The notes under the pieces: generated by a model | The model's database searches: none | What the model saw: the letters and a program-made list of their open reading frames with translations, nothing else | What the model was told of the DNA's origin: nothing | Shown: one piece after another, positions 28,487-37,645 of the stretch | Position numbering within the stretch: position 1 is the stretch's first letter | How the letters are laid out: each line of letters begins with the position of its first letter | DNA from: Syntrophomonas sp. | GTDB lineage: Bacteria > Bacillota > Syntrophomonadia > Syntrophomonadales > Syntrophomonadaceae | Assembly (NCBI GenBank): GCA_016841425.1 | Contig: JAENZE010000013.1 | Location: 62,001-126,000 of the forward strand | Direction: 5' to 3' | Length of the DNA: 64,000 bases | Made by a program: the position numbers and the translations under genes

Positions 28487-29408
28487 CTTTTGCCCCCCCC
28501 ATCATTAAGAACAGCAGTGCCATCCTTACGGCAACTCCGTTGGTAACCTGTTCATTAATCACCGAACGAGACCCATCAGCAACCTCGCTGGATATTTCCA
28601 CACCCCGGTTCATAGGGCCAGGATGAAGCACCAGTACATCCTCCCTGGCAAGCTTCAAGTGCCGGTTGCTGAGCATATACAAATTCGAATATTCGTCCAA
28701 AGAAGGGAATAAACCAGCCTCTTGCCTCTCCCTCTGAATTCTAAGAACATTTATAACATCAACATCTTCTAATGCCTGGTCCAGATTATAATAGGCTTTG
28801 GCTCCCATCTTTTCAATTTCTGGCGGCATTAAGGTAGAAGGTCCAACCACTCTTACTTCACAGCCAAACTTGGTTAAACCGTATATGTTGGAACGAGCAA
28901 CCCGGCTGTGCAAAATATCTCCTACAATTGCTACTTTTAACCCTTCCAGGGTTCCCTTGCTCTCCCTTATACTGTACATATCCAACAAGGCCTGGGTGGG
29001 ATGTTCATGTTCCCCGTCACCAGCGTTGATTACTTTCATACTCGTGTTGCGGGCTGCGTAATGAGCAGTCCCACTCATGGCATGCCTCATCACCATAAGA
29101 TCAAATCCCATCACTTCGATGGTCTTTAAAGTATCACGCAGACTTTCTCCCTTCTGTACACTGCTGGTGGATACAGCCAGGTTAACCGTGTCAGCACTTA
29201 AGTATTTCCCGGCAATTTCGAAAGACGTCCGGGTGCGGGTGCTGTTCTCATAAAAAATGGTCACCATAGCCTTGCCTCTTAATGTGGGGACCTTCTTAAT
29301 ATCCCTCTTTATAATGTCCTTCATCGGTACAGCTGTGTCTAAAATTAATTCGATTTCTTCCCTGCTGAGATCCTTGATCCCCAGCAGATCTTTTCGGTCG
29401 AATTTCAC
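28470..29408 (-). CDS. pyrB: Aspartate carbamoyltransferase, catalytic chain
   Basis: 312 aa. Transfers carbamoyl phosphate to aspartate. The carbamoyl-phosphate motif FYENSTRTRTSFE is intact, and HPTQALLDMYSI and VLHPGPMNRGVE are the expected active-site blocks. TTG at 29414 is too close to the GGAGG, so GTG at 29408, seven bases away, is the better start. No pyrI regulatory chain is present, as in Bacillus. Expression is probably controlled by the PyrR attenuator directly upstream. Confidence 0.96.
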   Translation of the reverse strand: MKFDRKDLLGIKDLSREEIELILDTAVPMKDIIKRDIKKVPTLRGKAMVTIFYENSTRTRTSFEIAGKYLSADTVNLAVSTSSVQKGESLRDTLKTIEVMGFDLMVMRHAMSGTAHYAARNTSMKVINAGDGEHEHPTQALLDMYSIRESKGTLEGLKVAIVGDILHSRVARSNIYGLTKFGCEVRVVGPSTLMPPEIEKMGAKAYYNLDQALEDVDVINVLRIQRERQEAGLFPSLDEYSNLYMLSNRHLKLAREDVLVLHPGPMNRGVEISSEVADGSRSVINEQVTNGVAVRMALLFLMMGGAKDEIAG

Positions 29409-29492
29409 CGCCAAGCCTCCTTTGTCTTTTTTCGCGGCAGAATATCCACCACGCTGCCCACTCCAAATGTCTTAACAACAAGGGCAGGTCGT

Positions 29493-29580
29493 AAAAAAAC
29501 CTTCCCTGCCCACAGGCGGCAAGGAAGGTATTACTAACGCTGCTTCCCCTTGCCAGCCTCACGGGACTGAGTTAAAGGGT
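29493..29580 (-). promoter_or_regulatory. PyrR-dependent attenuator between pyrR and pyrB
   Basis: On the minus strand the PyrR-binding loop (29548-29580) contains TTTAACTCAGTCCCGTGAGG followed by CTGGCAAGG, which is close to the known anti-antiterminator consensus. A terminator hairpin (29499-29529, ACCTTCC...GGAAGGT) and seven T residues follow. When UMP or UTP is bound, PyrR would favour termination before pyrB. Confidence 0.92.
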
Positions 29581-29586
29581 CTTTTG

Positions 29587-30156
<570 letters not shown>

Positions 30157-30166
30157 TCAGGCCAAT

Positions 30167-30255
30167 AAAAAGCCTGCTTTCAGCCGTAAGACTAAAGGCA
30201 GGCATAGATATATCCTGTCAATCCTTGCTAGCCTCACGGGGCCAACTTAAAGGTT
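30167..30255 (-). promoter_or_regulatory. PyrR-dependent attenuator in the pyr leader
   Basis: The minus strand shows a PyrR-binding loop (30223-30255: TTTAAGTTGGCCCCGTGAGG then CTAGCAAGG), then a terminator stem GCCTGCCTTTAG/CTGAAAGCAGGC (30172-30203) followed by TTTTT. It has the same layout as the site before pyrB and would control the whole operon. Confidence 0.92.
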
Positions 30256-30263
30256 CTGAATGA

Positions 30264-30292
30264 ATTCTAATCCAAGCCAAACCAGATGTCAA
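30264..30292 (-). promoter_or_regulatory. Sigma-A promoter of the pyr operon
   Basis: TTGACA (30287-30292 on the minus strand), exactly 17 bp, then TAGAAT (30264-30269). The -35 hexamer is perfect. It lies just upstream of the leader attenuator, giving a leader of roughly 115 nt before pyrR. Confidence 0.88.
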
Positions 30293-30311
30293 GAGCACAC
30301 AAAGCCAGGGG

Positions 30312-30384
30312 CGAGCCAGGGGGACGGTTCTCTTGGCCCACCAGGCAAAACCAAGCGGGCCAAGAGAACCGTCCCCCTGGCTCG
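30312..30384. repeat. Perfect 28-bp inverted repeat with GGGGGACGGTTCTC core
   Basis: The arms at 30312-30339 and 30357-30384 are exact reverse complements (outer CGAGCCAGGGGGACGG, inner TTCTCTTGGCCC) around a 17-nt loop. ATTTTTCTC follows on the plus side. It lies between the pyr promoter and the divergent methyltransferase gene. The length and perfection exceed a usual terminator. It shares its core with 1-31 and 15893-15922. Confidence 0.85.
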
Positions 30385-30460
30385 ATTTTTCTCATCCCCT
30401 TGTGTCCATAAAGTGTTTCTACTACACTAAAGTAAAAACCAGGAAAGGCGGCAAGAAAAT

Positions 30461-31504
30461 TTGAATCATGAACAAAAAAATTTGATTGATATAGATCCTA
30501 ACCCGGCAGGTTCAGAAAGTATTGGCACTATTATTCAAGGATATAAAGCTTATCAAATTCTAAAAGCGGTAATTGAATTATCTTTATTTGATTTCCTTGA
30601 TCAGTCTGGATTAAGCAGCCTGGAAGAGATTAGTATTGCAACAAATATTAACACCAGGTATATACACAGCCTTTTACAGACCCTGGTTGAACTGGGTTTA
30701 TTGATAAAATTGGATCATAGGTACTGTAATTCAGAGCTCGCAGGACAATTTCTAGTAAAGAGCAGCTCCAACTATCAAGGTGATATCATTAGAATGGTTG
30801 AAGAAAGCGGTAAATGGAATAATCTACAGGAGAGGCTTACCCGCAGCGGCACTAAGAAACGCTATGATAACACTGGTATCGGATGGGATACTATTAAATC
30901 CTTGAGCCAGCGGAGTTTGCAGGGTGAGCTACAGGCGGTAAGCCAGGCCATCGTTAAGTGGAAAGGCTTTCCGCAAGCAGATTCGGTTCTCGATATCGGC
31001 GGGGGCCATGGCTTGTATACCATATCATTATGTCAGGTCAATCCTAGTTTAAAGGGACTTGTTTTTGAACAGGCTCATGTAACTGATCTCACCAAGAAGT
31101 TTATTTCCAGATATCATCTCGAGAACAGAGTGAAAGTGCAGGCCGGTGATATAGCTGAAGATACGCCGACAGGCAGGCATGATATCGTACTTGTTTCTCA
31201 TTTTCTGTACAAATTCAGCCAGGACTTGCCATCTATGCTGAACAAGATATCTTCATGTCTTAAACCTGGCGGTTTGTTAGCATCTAATCACTGGTTTATC
31301 CAAACCAATGATACAAGCTCCATTATTGAACAGATGGGCTTATATGAACTGGATAAATCACTTAACAGTCCTGGACACAATATATGCCCTCTAGAAGAAT
31401 TTGCGGTTCAACTTAACCGCGCAGGCTTTAGTGTCTTCAAAATCTTAGACATTCCTAGTAGTTTTGATGGATCAAAGCTGCATATGGCAGTTAAAAATGC
31501 CTGA
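30461..31504 (+). CDS. SAM-dependent O-methyltransferase family protein
   Basis: 347 aa. The N-terminal ~100 residues form a winged-helix dimerisation domain of the type found in plant-like (hydroxyneurosporene/acetylserotonin-type) O-methyltransferases. The C-terminal domain carries the SAM motif VLDIGGGHGLYTISL and a later LKPGGLLASNHW. The substrate cannot be told. The start is TTG at 30461, since the nearby ATG (30468) is out of frame. Monocistronic, flanked on both sides by long palindromic repeats, which may mark an insertion-prone site. Confidence 0.82.
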   Translation: MNHEQKNLIDIDPNPAGSESIGTIIQGYKAYQILKAVIELSLFDFLDQSGLSSLEEISIATNINTRYIHSLLQTLVELGLLIKLDHRYCNSELAGQFLVKSSSNYQGDIIRMVEESGKWNNLQERLTRSGTKKRYDNTGIGWDTIKSLSQRSLQGELQAVSQAIVKWKGFPQADSVLDIGGGHGLYTISLCQVNPSLKGLVFEQAHVTDLTKKFISRYHLENRVKVQAGDIAEDTPTGRHDIVLVSHFLYKFSQDLPSMLNKISSCLKPGGLLASNHWFIQTNDTSSIIEQMGLYELDKSLNSPGHNICPLEEFAVQLNRAGFSVFKILDIPSSFDGSKLHMAVKNA

Positions 31505-31518
31505 GGGGGGAACTACAG

Positions 31519-31599
31519 GCCACAGGGGGACGTTTTTGTTGTGGCCCCGGTGCCAGGCACCGTTCTGTAAAGGCTACAACAAAAACGTCCCCCTGTGGC
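31519..31599. repeat. Nested palindrome: 24-bp arms plus inner GGTGCCAGGCACC
   Basis: The arms at 31519-31542 and 31576-31599 are perfect reverse complements (GCCACAGGGGGACG then TTTTTGTTGT). The loop holds a second palindrome, GGTGCCAGGCACC (31549-31561). It sits between the convergent methyltransferase and rluD-family genes. It combines the two core motifs seen separately elsewhere in the window. Confidence 0.85.
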
Positions 31600-31603
31600 T
31601 CCT

Positions 31604-32518
31604 TTACGATTTCTCTAATTCCCCGATTATCTTTTTAAAATACTCGGGCGGTTCACTGGTAAACTCCAGGTATTGTCCGCTTCTAGGATGGATAAATCCC
31701 AGCAGCTGTGCGTGCAGGGCCTGGGATTCCAGGTTAAAGTGTTTTTTAGCGGAACTGTAAAGCGGGTCTCCTACTACCGGGTGTTTGATATAGGCAAAGT
31801 GAACCCGGATCTGGTGCGTACGCCCGGTTAGAAGTTTTACCTTGACCAGGGTATAGTTGTTAAATCTCTGTAATACTTGATAATTACTTATGGCCGGTCT
31901 GCCGTTACCTATCACCGCCATCTTCTTGCGATCCACCTTGCTCCTGCCGATGGGTGCATCAATAGTACCCAGATTTTCTTTAAGCTGACCATGAACCAGA
32001 GCTATATACTCACGGTTTATGCTATGGTCTTTTATCTGTGCGGCCAGACTACGATGGGCAGCGTCATTCTTAGCAACCACCATCACTCCAGAAGTATCTT
32101 TGTCCAATCTATGTACAATCCCAGGCCGCAATTCCCCATTAATACCGGATAAATCCCGGACGTGATACATCAATGCATTTACCATGGTTTGATCATAATG
32201 TCCAGGGGACGGATGTACTACCATACCTTTCTCTTTGTTTATCACAACCAGGTCTTCATCCTGGTAAATTATCCGCAGAGGCAAATCTTGAGCGGCAATT
32301 TCAAGCCTTTCCGGGGCGGGGATTTCTACTATTATCTCCTGACCTTCACTCACCCGATAGCTGCCTTTGCAGATCAGACCATCCACCAAAACAAGTCCAT
32401 CTTTTATTAAATTCTTAACCATAGTACGGGAAAGCCCGGATACCTGTTCAGCCACGAAGGAATCCAGCCTCTCTCCCTCCATATCTTCTTCAACCATTAT
32501 TATTGCCTTATCACCCAT
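31604..32518 (-). CDS. RluD-family 23S rRNA pseudouridine synthase
   Basis: 304 aa, N-terminal S4 RNA-binding domain (RLDSFVAEQVSGLSRTMVKN) and a catalytic domain with PGIVHRLDKDTSGVMVVAK, which contains the catalytic aspartate. GRTHQIRVHFAYIKHPVVGD is a second conserved block. It converts specific uridines in RNA to pseudouridine; the exact target (RluD-like or YlyB) cannot be fixed. It follows lspA with an 8-bp overlap, the usual Firmicutes arrangement (lspA-ylyB). Confidence 0.93.
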   Translation of the reverse strand: MGDKAIIMVEEDMEGERLDSFVAEQVSGLSRTMVKNLIKDGLVLVDGLICKGSYRVSEGQEIIVEIPAPERLEIAAQDLPLRIIYQDEDLVVINKEKGMVVHPSPGHYDQTMVNALMYHVRDLSGINGELRPGIVHRLDKDTSGVMVVAKNDAAHRSLAAQIKDHSINREYIALVHGQLKENLGTIDAPIGRSKVDRKKMAVIGNGRPAISNYQVLQRFNNYTLVKVKLLTGRTHQIRVHFAYIKHPVVGDPLYSSAKKHFNLESQALHAQLLGFIHPRSGQYLEFTSEPPEYFKKIIGELEKS

Positions 32519-32960
32519 TTAGATGTTCACTCCGCTCTTCCAAAAAAACATACCATAACAAAAGAATCCCACCAATAACGATAGCCATATCTGCTATATT
32601 AAATATCGGCCACCAGTGCAGGTCCAGAAAATCTATGACATATGTAAACCGTACTCTATCTATCAGGTTTCCTGCGGCACCTCCGCTTAGAAGTCCCAGT
32701 ATTAATGCCAGGCGTACGGGAGGTCGGTATACAACAGCCCAAATCGCTAATGCAGCCACCACTATCACCGAAGCAATAATAAAAAATAAAACCTTACCCT
32801 GCATGATACTAAAGGCAGCCCCTTCGTTCTGAACATAAGTCAGCCAGAGCACCCCATCGATTAAAGCCCTGCTCTCACCCGGACCGAAAGTGCTGCTTAT
32901 CCACCATTTGCTGCTCTGATCTAGAGCTATAACCAAGACTAAAATCAGCCAGTAATACAA
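32511..32960 (-). CDS. lspA: Lipoprotein signal peptidase (signal peptidase II)
   Basis: 149 aa with four membrane spans. It cleaves prolipoprotein signal peptides at the membrane. The catalytic aspartates are D101 in GNLIDR and D124 in FNIADMAI; the conserved ALDQ motif is near the N-terminus and VQNEGAAF in the extracytoplasmic loop. The TTG start lies seven bases after GGAGGG. Overlaps the rluD-family gene. Confidence 0.96.
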   Translation of the reverse strand: MYYWLILVLVIALDQSSKWWISSTFGPGESRALIDGVLWLTYVQNEGAAFSIMQGKVLFFIIASVIVVAALAIWAVVYRPPVRLALILGLLSGGAAGNLIDRVRFTYVIDFLDLHWWPIFNIADMAIVIGGILLLWYVFLEERSEHLNG

Positions 32961-33206
32961 AATGAACCCTCCGCTGCTGGATTATTAATAATTGTTAATA
33001 TTGTACGCTACAATAACGCTTAAAACAAGAAAGGCAGCCGTCCCAAGTCAACGTATTGGAATCCAGCATTGACGCGGATAATATTTGATAAGGTTTTCGA
33101 GGGGAAGATAAGGAAAACAATAGGGATGAAGCTCTCTAGGCAGGTTTAGGTAAGTATCCGCCCATCCATAGACAGCATACCAGCAACAAAGATAAACTGC
33201 ATTTTG

Positions 33207-34250
33207 TTACATTCTATTAAAGTAAGCTATTATTCTTTCTTTCTCTATATAGGCAACCCCGCCGGCAGTTGCCAGCCAGTAATTGCTATTTCTATCCTGC
33301 ATTACTTTCATGACTTCATTATGCGGCAGTCCCTCGGACATAGTTAAAAGTATGGACTTCCCATCCTTAATCAAAGAAATGCCCTGAAACTCATAGCCTA
33401 TCCACATAATTCCTGAATCATCCTGGAATATGGAACGTATTTTACCGTCCAATACTCCATCGGCACTACCCAGAGTCTTCTTGGGGACCCATCGATCATT
33501 ATTAATGCTTAAGCAACATAGACCTCCCTTATCGTAAAAACCGGTTGCTACTAGAATCTCTGAATCAGATATGGAATAGATGTCATTAATACTATTATGC
33601 GGCAGACCATTGTTAATGTCATAATAGTCCCACCTGCCATTATGGAAATAAGACAAGCCACCCTGCGGTGAAACGGCAGAACCGAACCATATTCCCCCTC
33701 CTTTATCAGCATAAATTTCACTCACCATATCCACCATTAAACCTTTATCCTGATTGATAACTTCCCCTATCTTATCTTCAATAGAAACCGCACCATTCCA
33801 GGTCCCCACCCATATAGATCCCTCTACAGTACAGCTGAGAGAATTCACTCGGTTATCCGGCAATCCCTTTTGTTCATTAATTAATTGTGATTTCCCGGTA
33901 TTGGGATCATATACGCTTATTCCCTGGTTATGACCGATCCATACTTTCCCATCCTCATCCAGCAGAATAGATTTGGCGTAAGAAATACCCTCCAGTTCTT
34001 TTAACAATCCTCGATTTTGAATAGTTGTGGTATTAAAACTGTAAACACCTTCTCGAGCAGAAACATAAAGCGTATCATCATCCAAAGCCATATCAAAAGC
34101 AATGCCTTTATCGCCGAAAGTGATAAATCCTATATTATTCGGTTCTACCTGGCCAGTACTATGTGCCAGCCAGTATATACCCCATGATGCCGACAGCAAT
34201 ACCATTATAGCCAGCAAGATTTTTGCCAGTTTAAGATTCATATATAACAC
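33207..34250 (-). CDS. Membrane-anchored two-component-regulator-type beta-propeller protein
   Basis: 347 aa. One N-terminal membrane anchor (LAKILLAIMVLLSASWGIYW) is followed by repeated blades with the Reg_prop pattern: DGKVWIGHNQGISVYD, EGSIWVGTWNGAVSIED, GGGIWFGSAVSPQGG, SGIMWIGYEFQGISLI and NSNYWLATAGGVAYIE. The pattern recurs about every 45-50 residues. Unlike typical sensors of this family there is no kinase or GGDEF output domain, so it ends as a bare extracytoplasmic propeller. The start may be GTG 34250 or ATG 34241. It lies 14 bp after the polytopic membrane protein upstream and is probably its partner. Confidence 0.82.
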   Translation of the reverse strand: MLYMNLKLAKILLAIMVLLSASWGIYWLAHSTGQVEPNNIGFITFGDKGIAFDMALDDDTLYVSAREGVYSFNTTTIQNRGLLKELEGISYAKSILLDEDGKVWIGHNQGISVYDPNTGKSQLINEQKGLPDNRVNSLSCTVEGSIWVGTWNGAVSIEDKIGEVINQDKGLMVDMVSEIYADKGGGIWFGSAVSPQGGLSYFHNGRWDYYDINNGLPHNSINDIYSISDSEILVATGFYDKGGLCCLSINNDRWVPKKTLGSADGVLDGKIRSIFQDDSGIMWIGYEFQGISLIKDGKSILLTMSEGLPHNEVMKVMQDRNSNYWLATAGGVAYIEKERIIAYFNRM

Positions 34251-34264
34251 ACCAGTTTATCATT

Positions 34265-35614
34265 TTATTGCTGCTCATCATCCTCATCATCATCCGGCCT
34301 GGGAATCGGGTCTACATATACCCCGTCTATTCCGCTATTATTCCCCCAATCCCCACCGGGACTGGAACTGCTGTCACCCGAACCTGCTCCCGTATCACCA
34401 CCAGATTCATAATCCCCGCTCAGTGCCCCGGATAGACCCTTACCGATTGAGTCCCCTATATTACCAAAGGCAGACATCATAGTTCCAACCTGAATCAGCA
34501 CCTTTCCAACTGCACACAGGGATGCTATAGCCAGCCCTTTATCAAAGCCGGTTAACGGCATGCCGGTAATAAGATCACGGCCGGCAGCTAGGTCGGCCAT
34601 ACCTTTTATAGCTCCTATCATCGGAATTGCACTAAATGCTAAAGAAACATAACAGAGGGCAGCCACTGCCAGAGCAGCCAGCAATACCCGCATTGCCCCA
34701 TCTGATCTAAGCCAGTCCCAGAAGTTCGCTCCACCTTCAATCCAACCACCATCATGTGCAAAAGCAATACCTGATAAATTCAAAAACACAAACACGGTTA
34801 AGCAAAAACAGAACAAGCCCATATGTGCAGGAACCTTTTTTCCGAATAATCCAGGCAGCAATTTTAAAACGGTCAGTACAATCAGAACCAGGGTTGGCAT
34901 AAAATACAGGTAACCATGCGGAATTATAAGGCCTACCATCATGACTATCAGCAAACCTAAAGCTGTTCCCCGCAGTAAAGCAGCCAGCAAATCAATATAG
35001 AATATTCTGATACCCCGCATATGGAATAGTAACAACATATCATGCCAGATAACAAATAAAACATTGAGCAATAAGCTCTTTTCCCGGGCTGCTGCTAATA
35101 GATAGATTATCATACCTAATAACAGTATAAAAACCGGGTTCTGGACCAGCCCCCCTATCGCCGCTCCCAGAACAGCACCCAACAGCAGCATGGTGCTTGC
35201 TGGACCATATCTTAAATCATCAATGTATTGAGACAAGTTCCAAAAAACGGACTTGGTAAATGCACTTATTCCCATACTGGAGATTTTGCTGAAGCCGCGA
35301 GCGAGCAGCAGGAAAAACAATGGCAGCACCAGAAAAGCCGCCCTGCTTCGCATTATATAAACCCAATATACATTTTCACTGCCTTCCAGACTGACTATAT
35401 ATCTTAACAGCCATCCGGCTGTGAACAGTCCATCATTATGTTCCCAAAGCCCCTCATTGACATATGCAATCAAAAAAGCATACAGAGCCAAGGCGCCGGC
35501 TGACAAGAGAAATGATATTATGAGTCGCAGCGGCAGTTTTTCCCTAAACTTAGTACGATATTCTCTGGCAAATGCTCTTATTGCCGATTCTTTTCCTAAA
35601 ACAAAGGTTTCCAT
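34265..35614 (-). CDS. Unrecognised polytopic membrane protein with acidic tail
   Basis: 449 aa, not recognised. About ten to eleven membrane spans cover residues ~28-395, then a low-complexity, Gly/Ser-rich tail ends in DPIPRPDDDEDDEQQ. A soluble N-terminal basic segment precedes the first span. AGAGGAGG precedes the ATG. It is followed closely by the beta-propeller protein, so the two may form one membrane complex. No transporter or enzyme motif is evident. An ordinary permease is possible but unsupported. Confidence 0.7.
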   Translation of the reverse strand: METFVLGKESAIRAFAREYRTKFREKLPLRLIISFLLSAGALALYAFLIAYVNEGLWEHNDGLFTAGWLLRYIVSLEGSENVYWVYIMRSRAAFLVLPLFFLLLARGFSKISSMGISAFTKSVFWNLSQYIDDLRYGPASTMLLLGAVLGAAIGGLVQNPVFILLLGMIIYLLAAAREKSLLLNVLFVIWHDMLLLFHMRGIRIFYIDLLAALLRGTALGLLIVMMVGLIIPHGYLYFMPTLVLIVLTVLKLLPGLFGKKVPAHMGLFCFCLTVFVFLNLSGIAFAHDGGWIEGGANFWDWLRSDGAMRVLLAALAVAALCYVSLAFSAIPMIGAIKGMADLAAGRDLITGMPLTGFDKGLAIASLCAVGKVLIQVGTMMSAFGNIGDSIGKGLSGALSGDYESGGDTGAGSGDSSSSPGGDWGNNSGIDGVYVDPIPRPDDDEDDEQQ

Positions 35615-35779
35615 TATTGACCTCCTCTAAGAAGTACCCTGAGCCATCCCTGTCTTCCAGGACACCTTATACTTCTTTATTTATTATCGAAAAAAATTAT
35701 ATTTTGTTTGGGAATACTTCTCTATATTAATATTCCTGCTCATCGATCTATCTCCTGCTGTTAGAATATTAAACAAAAT

Positions 35780-35805
35780 AAAAAACCTCCGGTGTAGGAG
35801 GTTTT
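35780..35805 (-). terminator. Terminator downstream of the 73-aa gene
   Basis: Minus-strand stem AAAACCTCC/GGAGGTTTT with a short loop and a T-run, about 105 bp past the stop at 35910. I see no gene in 35615-35909. Confidence 0.85.
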
Positions 35806-35909
35806 AGGCCAAGAATTAATCACTTAATCATCTTCAGGAATCCAAAAGAGATTATCTTAACTAAGCCGGGGTATCAGATATAACCCTAACGCAATTATTG
35901 TTCTGCCTA

Positions 35910-36131
35910 TTATATCTCATTTATCCATAGGACCATGGATGTGCCTTTTTCCACTAATCGTTTCCATCCTAACTTCTGTGCGGTATCATCCAAATCGGCC
36001 ATTAATACTAATTCCTCAGTTAATATACCATCAGGACACAAAGCCGCGATCCATTGCATCCAGTTTTTTCCATACCTCTCTCGAAGCAGCTTCTTAAACT
36101 CCAGGTATCCAACCTCTTTGACTGTAATCAC
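35910..36131 (-). CDS. Hypothetical protein, 73 aa
   Basis: Not recognised. The open frame reaches 36212, but GTG at 36131 lies eleven bases after AAAGGAGGT and gives a compact product of 73 aa without the unlikely N-terminal extension. It looks like a small, soluble, mostly helical protein (YLEFKKLLRERYGKNWMQWI, then LADLDDTAQKLGWK-like segments). A terminator follows. Its good ribosome site supports a real gene, but the function is unknown. Confidence 0.55.
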   Translation of the reverse strand: MITVKEVGYLEFKKLLRERYGKNWMQWIAALCPDGILTEELVLMADLDDTAQKLGWKRLVEKGTSMVLWINEI

Positions 36132-36298
36132 AATGAAACAAACCTCCTTTATCCCAATCGCTGAACAAAGTAAACCTGTTTCCCATACCACTCGAAAAAA
36201 GTTCCCCCTCAAACTTAATTATATTTTACATAATTCGACACTGTGCGGCAAATTATTTTTCAAGAGATAAGTCTTCGCAGTCAGAGAGTTTTAGTTAC

Positions 36299-36478
36299 TC
36301 AAGCTGTTTGAACATATTCTTTTATAGCATTACAAGGACAGTCTTCTTTGCACAAACCACATCCAATGCAGATATTCTGATCAATTTTATACTCACCAAA
36401 AATATTAATAGCTTCAACCGGGCAAATGTCAATGCAAAGTCCACAGGCTGAACAGTAATTATTGTCAATTACATACAT
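36299..36478 (-). CDS. 2[4Fe-4S] ferredoxin
   Basis: 59 aa, a typical clostridial-size dicluster ferredoxin. Two cysteine motifs are present: CSACGLCIDICP and CIGCGLCKEDCP, the latter with an extra cysteine directly after the proline. It starts MYVIDNNYCSACGLC with a weak AGGG about ten bases upstream. It lies 21 bp downstream of an acyl-CoA dehydrogenase on the same strand and is likely co-transcribed. It would carry low-potential electrons; a direct link to the dehydrogenase is inference. Confidence 0.9.
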   Translation of the reverse strand: MYVIDNNYCSACGLCIDICPVEAINIFGEYKIDQNICIGCGLCKEDCPCNAIKEYVQTA

Positions 36479-36499
36479 AATTCATAATCCCTAACTAGG

Positions 36500-37645
36500 C
36501 TATAACAACGAGGCAATGATATTCCGCTGAATATTATTAGTTCCTTCTACAGTTGATAATACCCTGGCATCCCTCAACAGCTGCTCAGACACGCTGCCTT
36601 TTTCAAAGGCTCGGGAAGCTAAAATATCAGCTGCTATCCCGGTAACTTCCTGGGCTATAATACTGGCACTTAATTTAGCCATAGCTGAAGCAATGGTGTA
36701 GTCATCTCCTTGATCGATCAGCCAGCAGGCCTTCCAGGTCATCAAGCGGGCCATCTCGATCTTGGTGGCCATTTCCACAAGATCATAAGCTACCGCCTGA
36801 TGATTTTTTATTTTCTTGCCAAACTGCAATCTATTTTCAGCATATTCATAGGCCAGCTCATAGGCCGCCCGGGCTATACCTACCGAAGTAGCTCCAACAA
36901 CCACCCGTCCGATATCAAGCGTCTGACTCAAAAGCAGGTATCCGCTATATGACTCATCAAGTTTAATTACCATATCCGACTCTATAACCGCATTATCAAA
37001 AAGAACCTCGGCTATATGAGCATACTCCAAAGCTGCTATGTCCCTGGTACTGCCAATTGTTACTCCTGTTGTGCGGGCCGGAATAATGAAACATCTAAGG
37101 GAAGCTTTTTTGTGTAATTTGTCAGTCATGGCAAATACTGATATAAAGTCAGCCTGCGGAGCATTAAATATATAATCCTTACATCCATTTAAGACAAATC
37201 CCCGCCTGGTTTTATTTGCGTAGGTTTGCATGGAATTGATATCAGACCCCCCTGACGGTTCGGTTACGGCAAATGAAGCTATTCTTACATTCTTTCCAGT
37301 CAACAGAGGAAGATAACGTTCTTTCTGGGAGCTGCTGCCTGCTAGTAGTATAGGCTGTACTGCATGAACATTAGTATCAACCACGGCAGCCAGACCTGGA
37401 CATCCTGCTGCAATCTCCTCAATAACCAATGCTGTGGTAAATATATCCAGACCTAAGCCCCCGTACTCTACAGGGATGGTTGGGCAGACCAGGTTCAATT
37501 CACTTAATTGATTAACCAGATACCAGTCAAACTCCTGCTGTCGGGAAAAACTATTAACAAGTACATATGGTTTTATTTCCTGCTCAACTAGTTCTCTAAC
37601 CTGCATGACCAACTGCTTTTGTCTGTCGTTCAAGCTAAAATCCAT
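36500..37645 (-). CDS. Acyl-CoA dehydrogenase
   Basis: 381 aa FAD enzyme introducing a trans-2 double bond into an acyl-CoA. FAVTEPSGGSDINSMQT is the FAD/substrate motif, RLQFGKKIKNHQAVAYDLVE the conserved C-domain helix, and STVEGTNNIQ carries the canonical catalytic glutamate of short- and medium-chain enzymes. The chain length cannot be fixed. ATG follows the upstream regulator's stop codon directly, with GGGGGGGAG as ribosome site, so the two are coupled. Confidence 0.93.
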   Translation of the reverse strand: MDFSLNDRQKQLVMQVRELVEQEIKPYVLVNSFSRQQEFDWYLVNQLSELNLVCPTIPVEYGGLGLDIFTTALVIEEIAAGCPGLAAVVDTNVHAVQPILLAGSSSQKERYLPLLTGKNVRIASFAVTEPSGGSDINSMQTYANKTRRGFVLNGCKDYIFNAPQADFISVFAMTDKLHKKASLRCFIIPARTTGVTIGSTRDIAALEYAHIAEVLFDNAVIESDMVIKLDESYSGYLLLSQTLDIGRVVVGATSVGIARAAYELAYEYAENRLQFGKKIKNHQAVAYDLVEMATKIEMARLMTWKACWLIDQGDDYTIASAMAKLSASIIAQEVTGIAADILASRAFEKGSVSEQLLRDARVLSTVEGTNNIQRNIIASLL

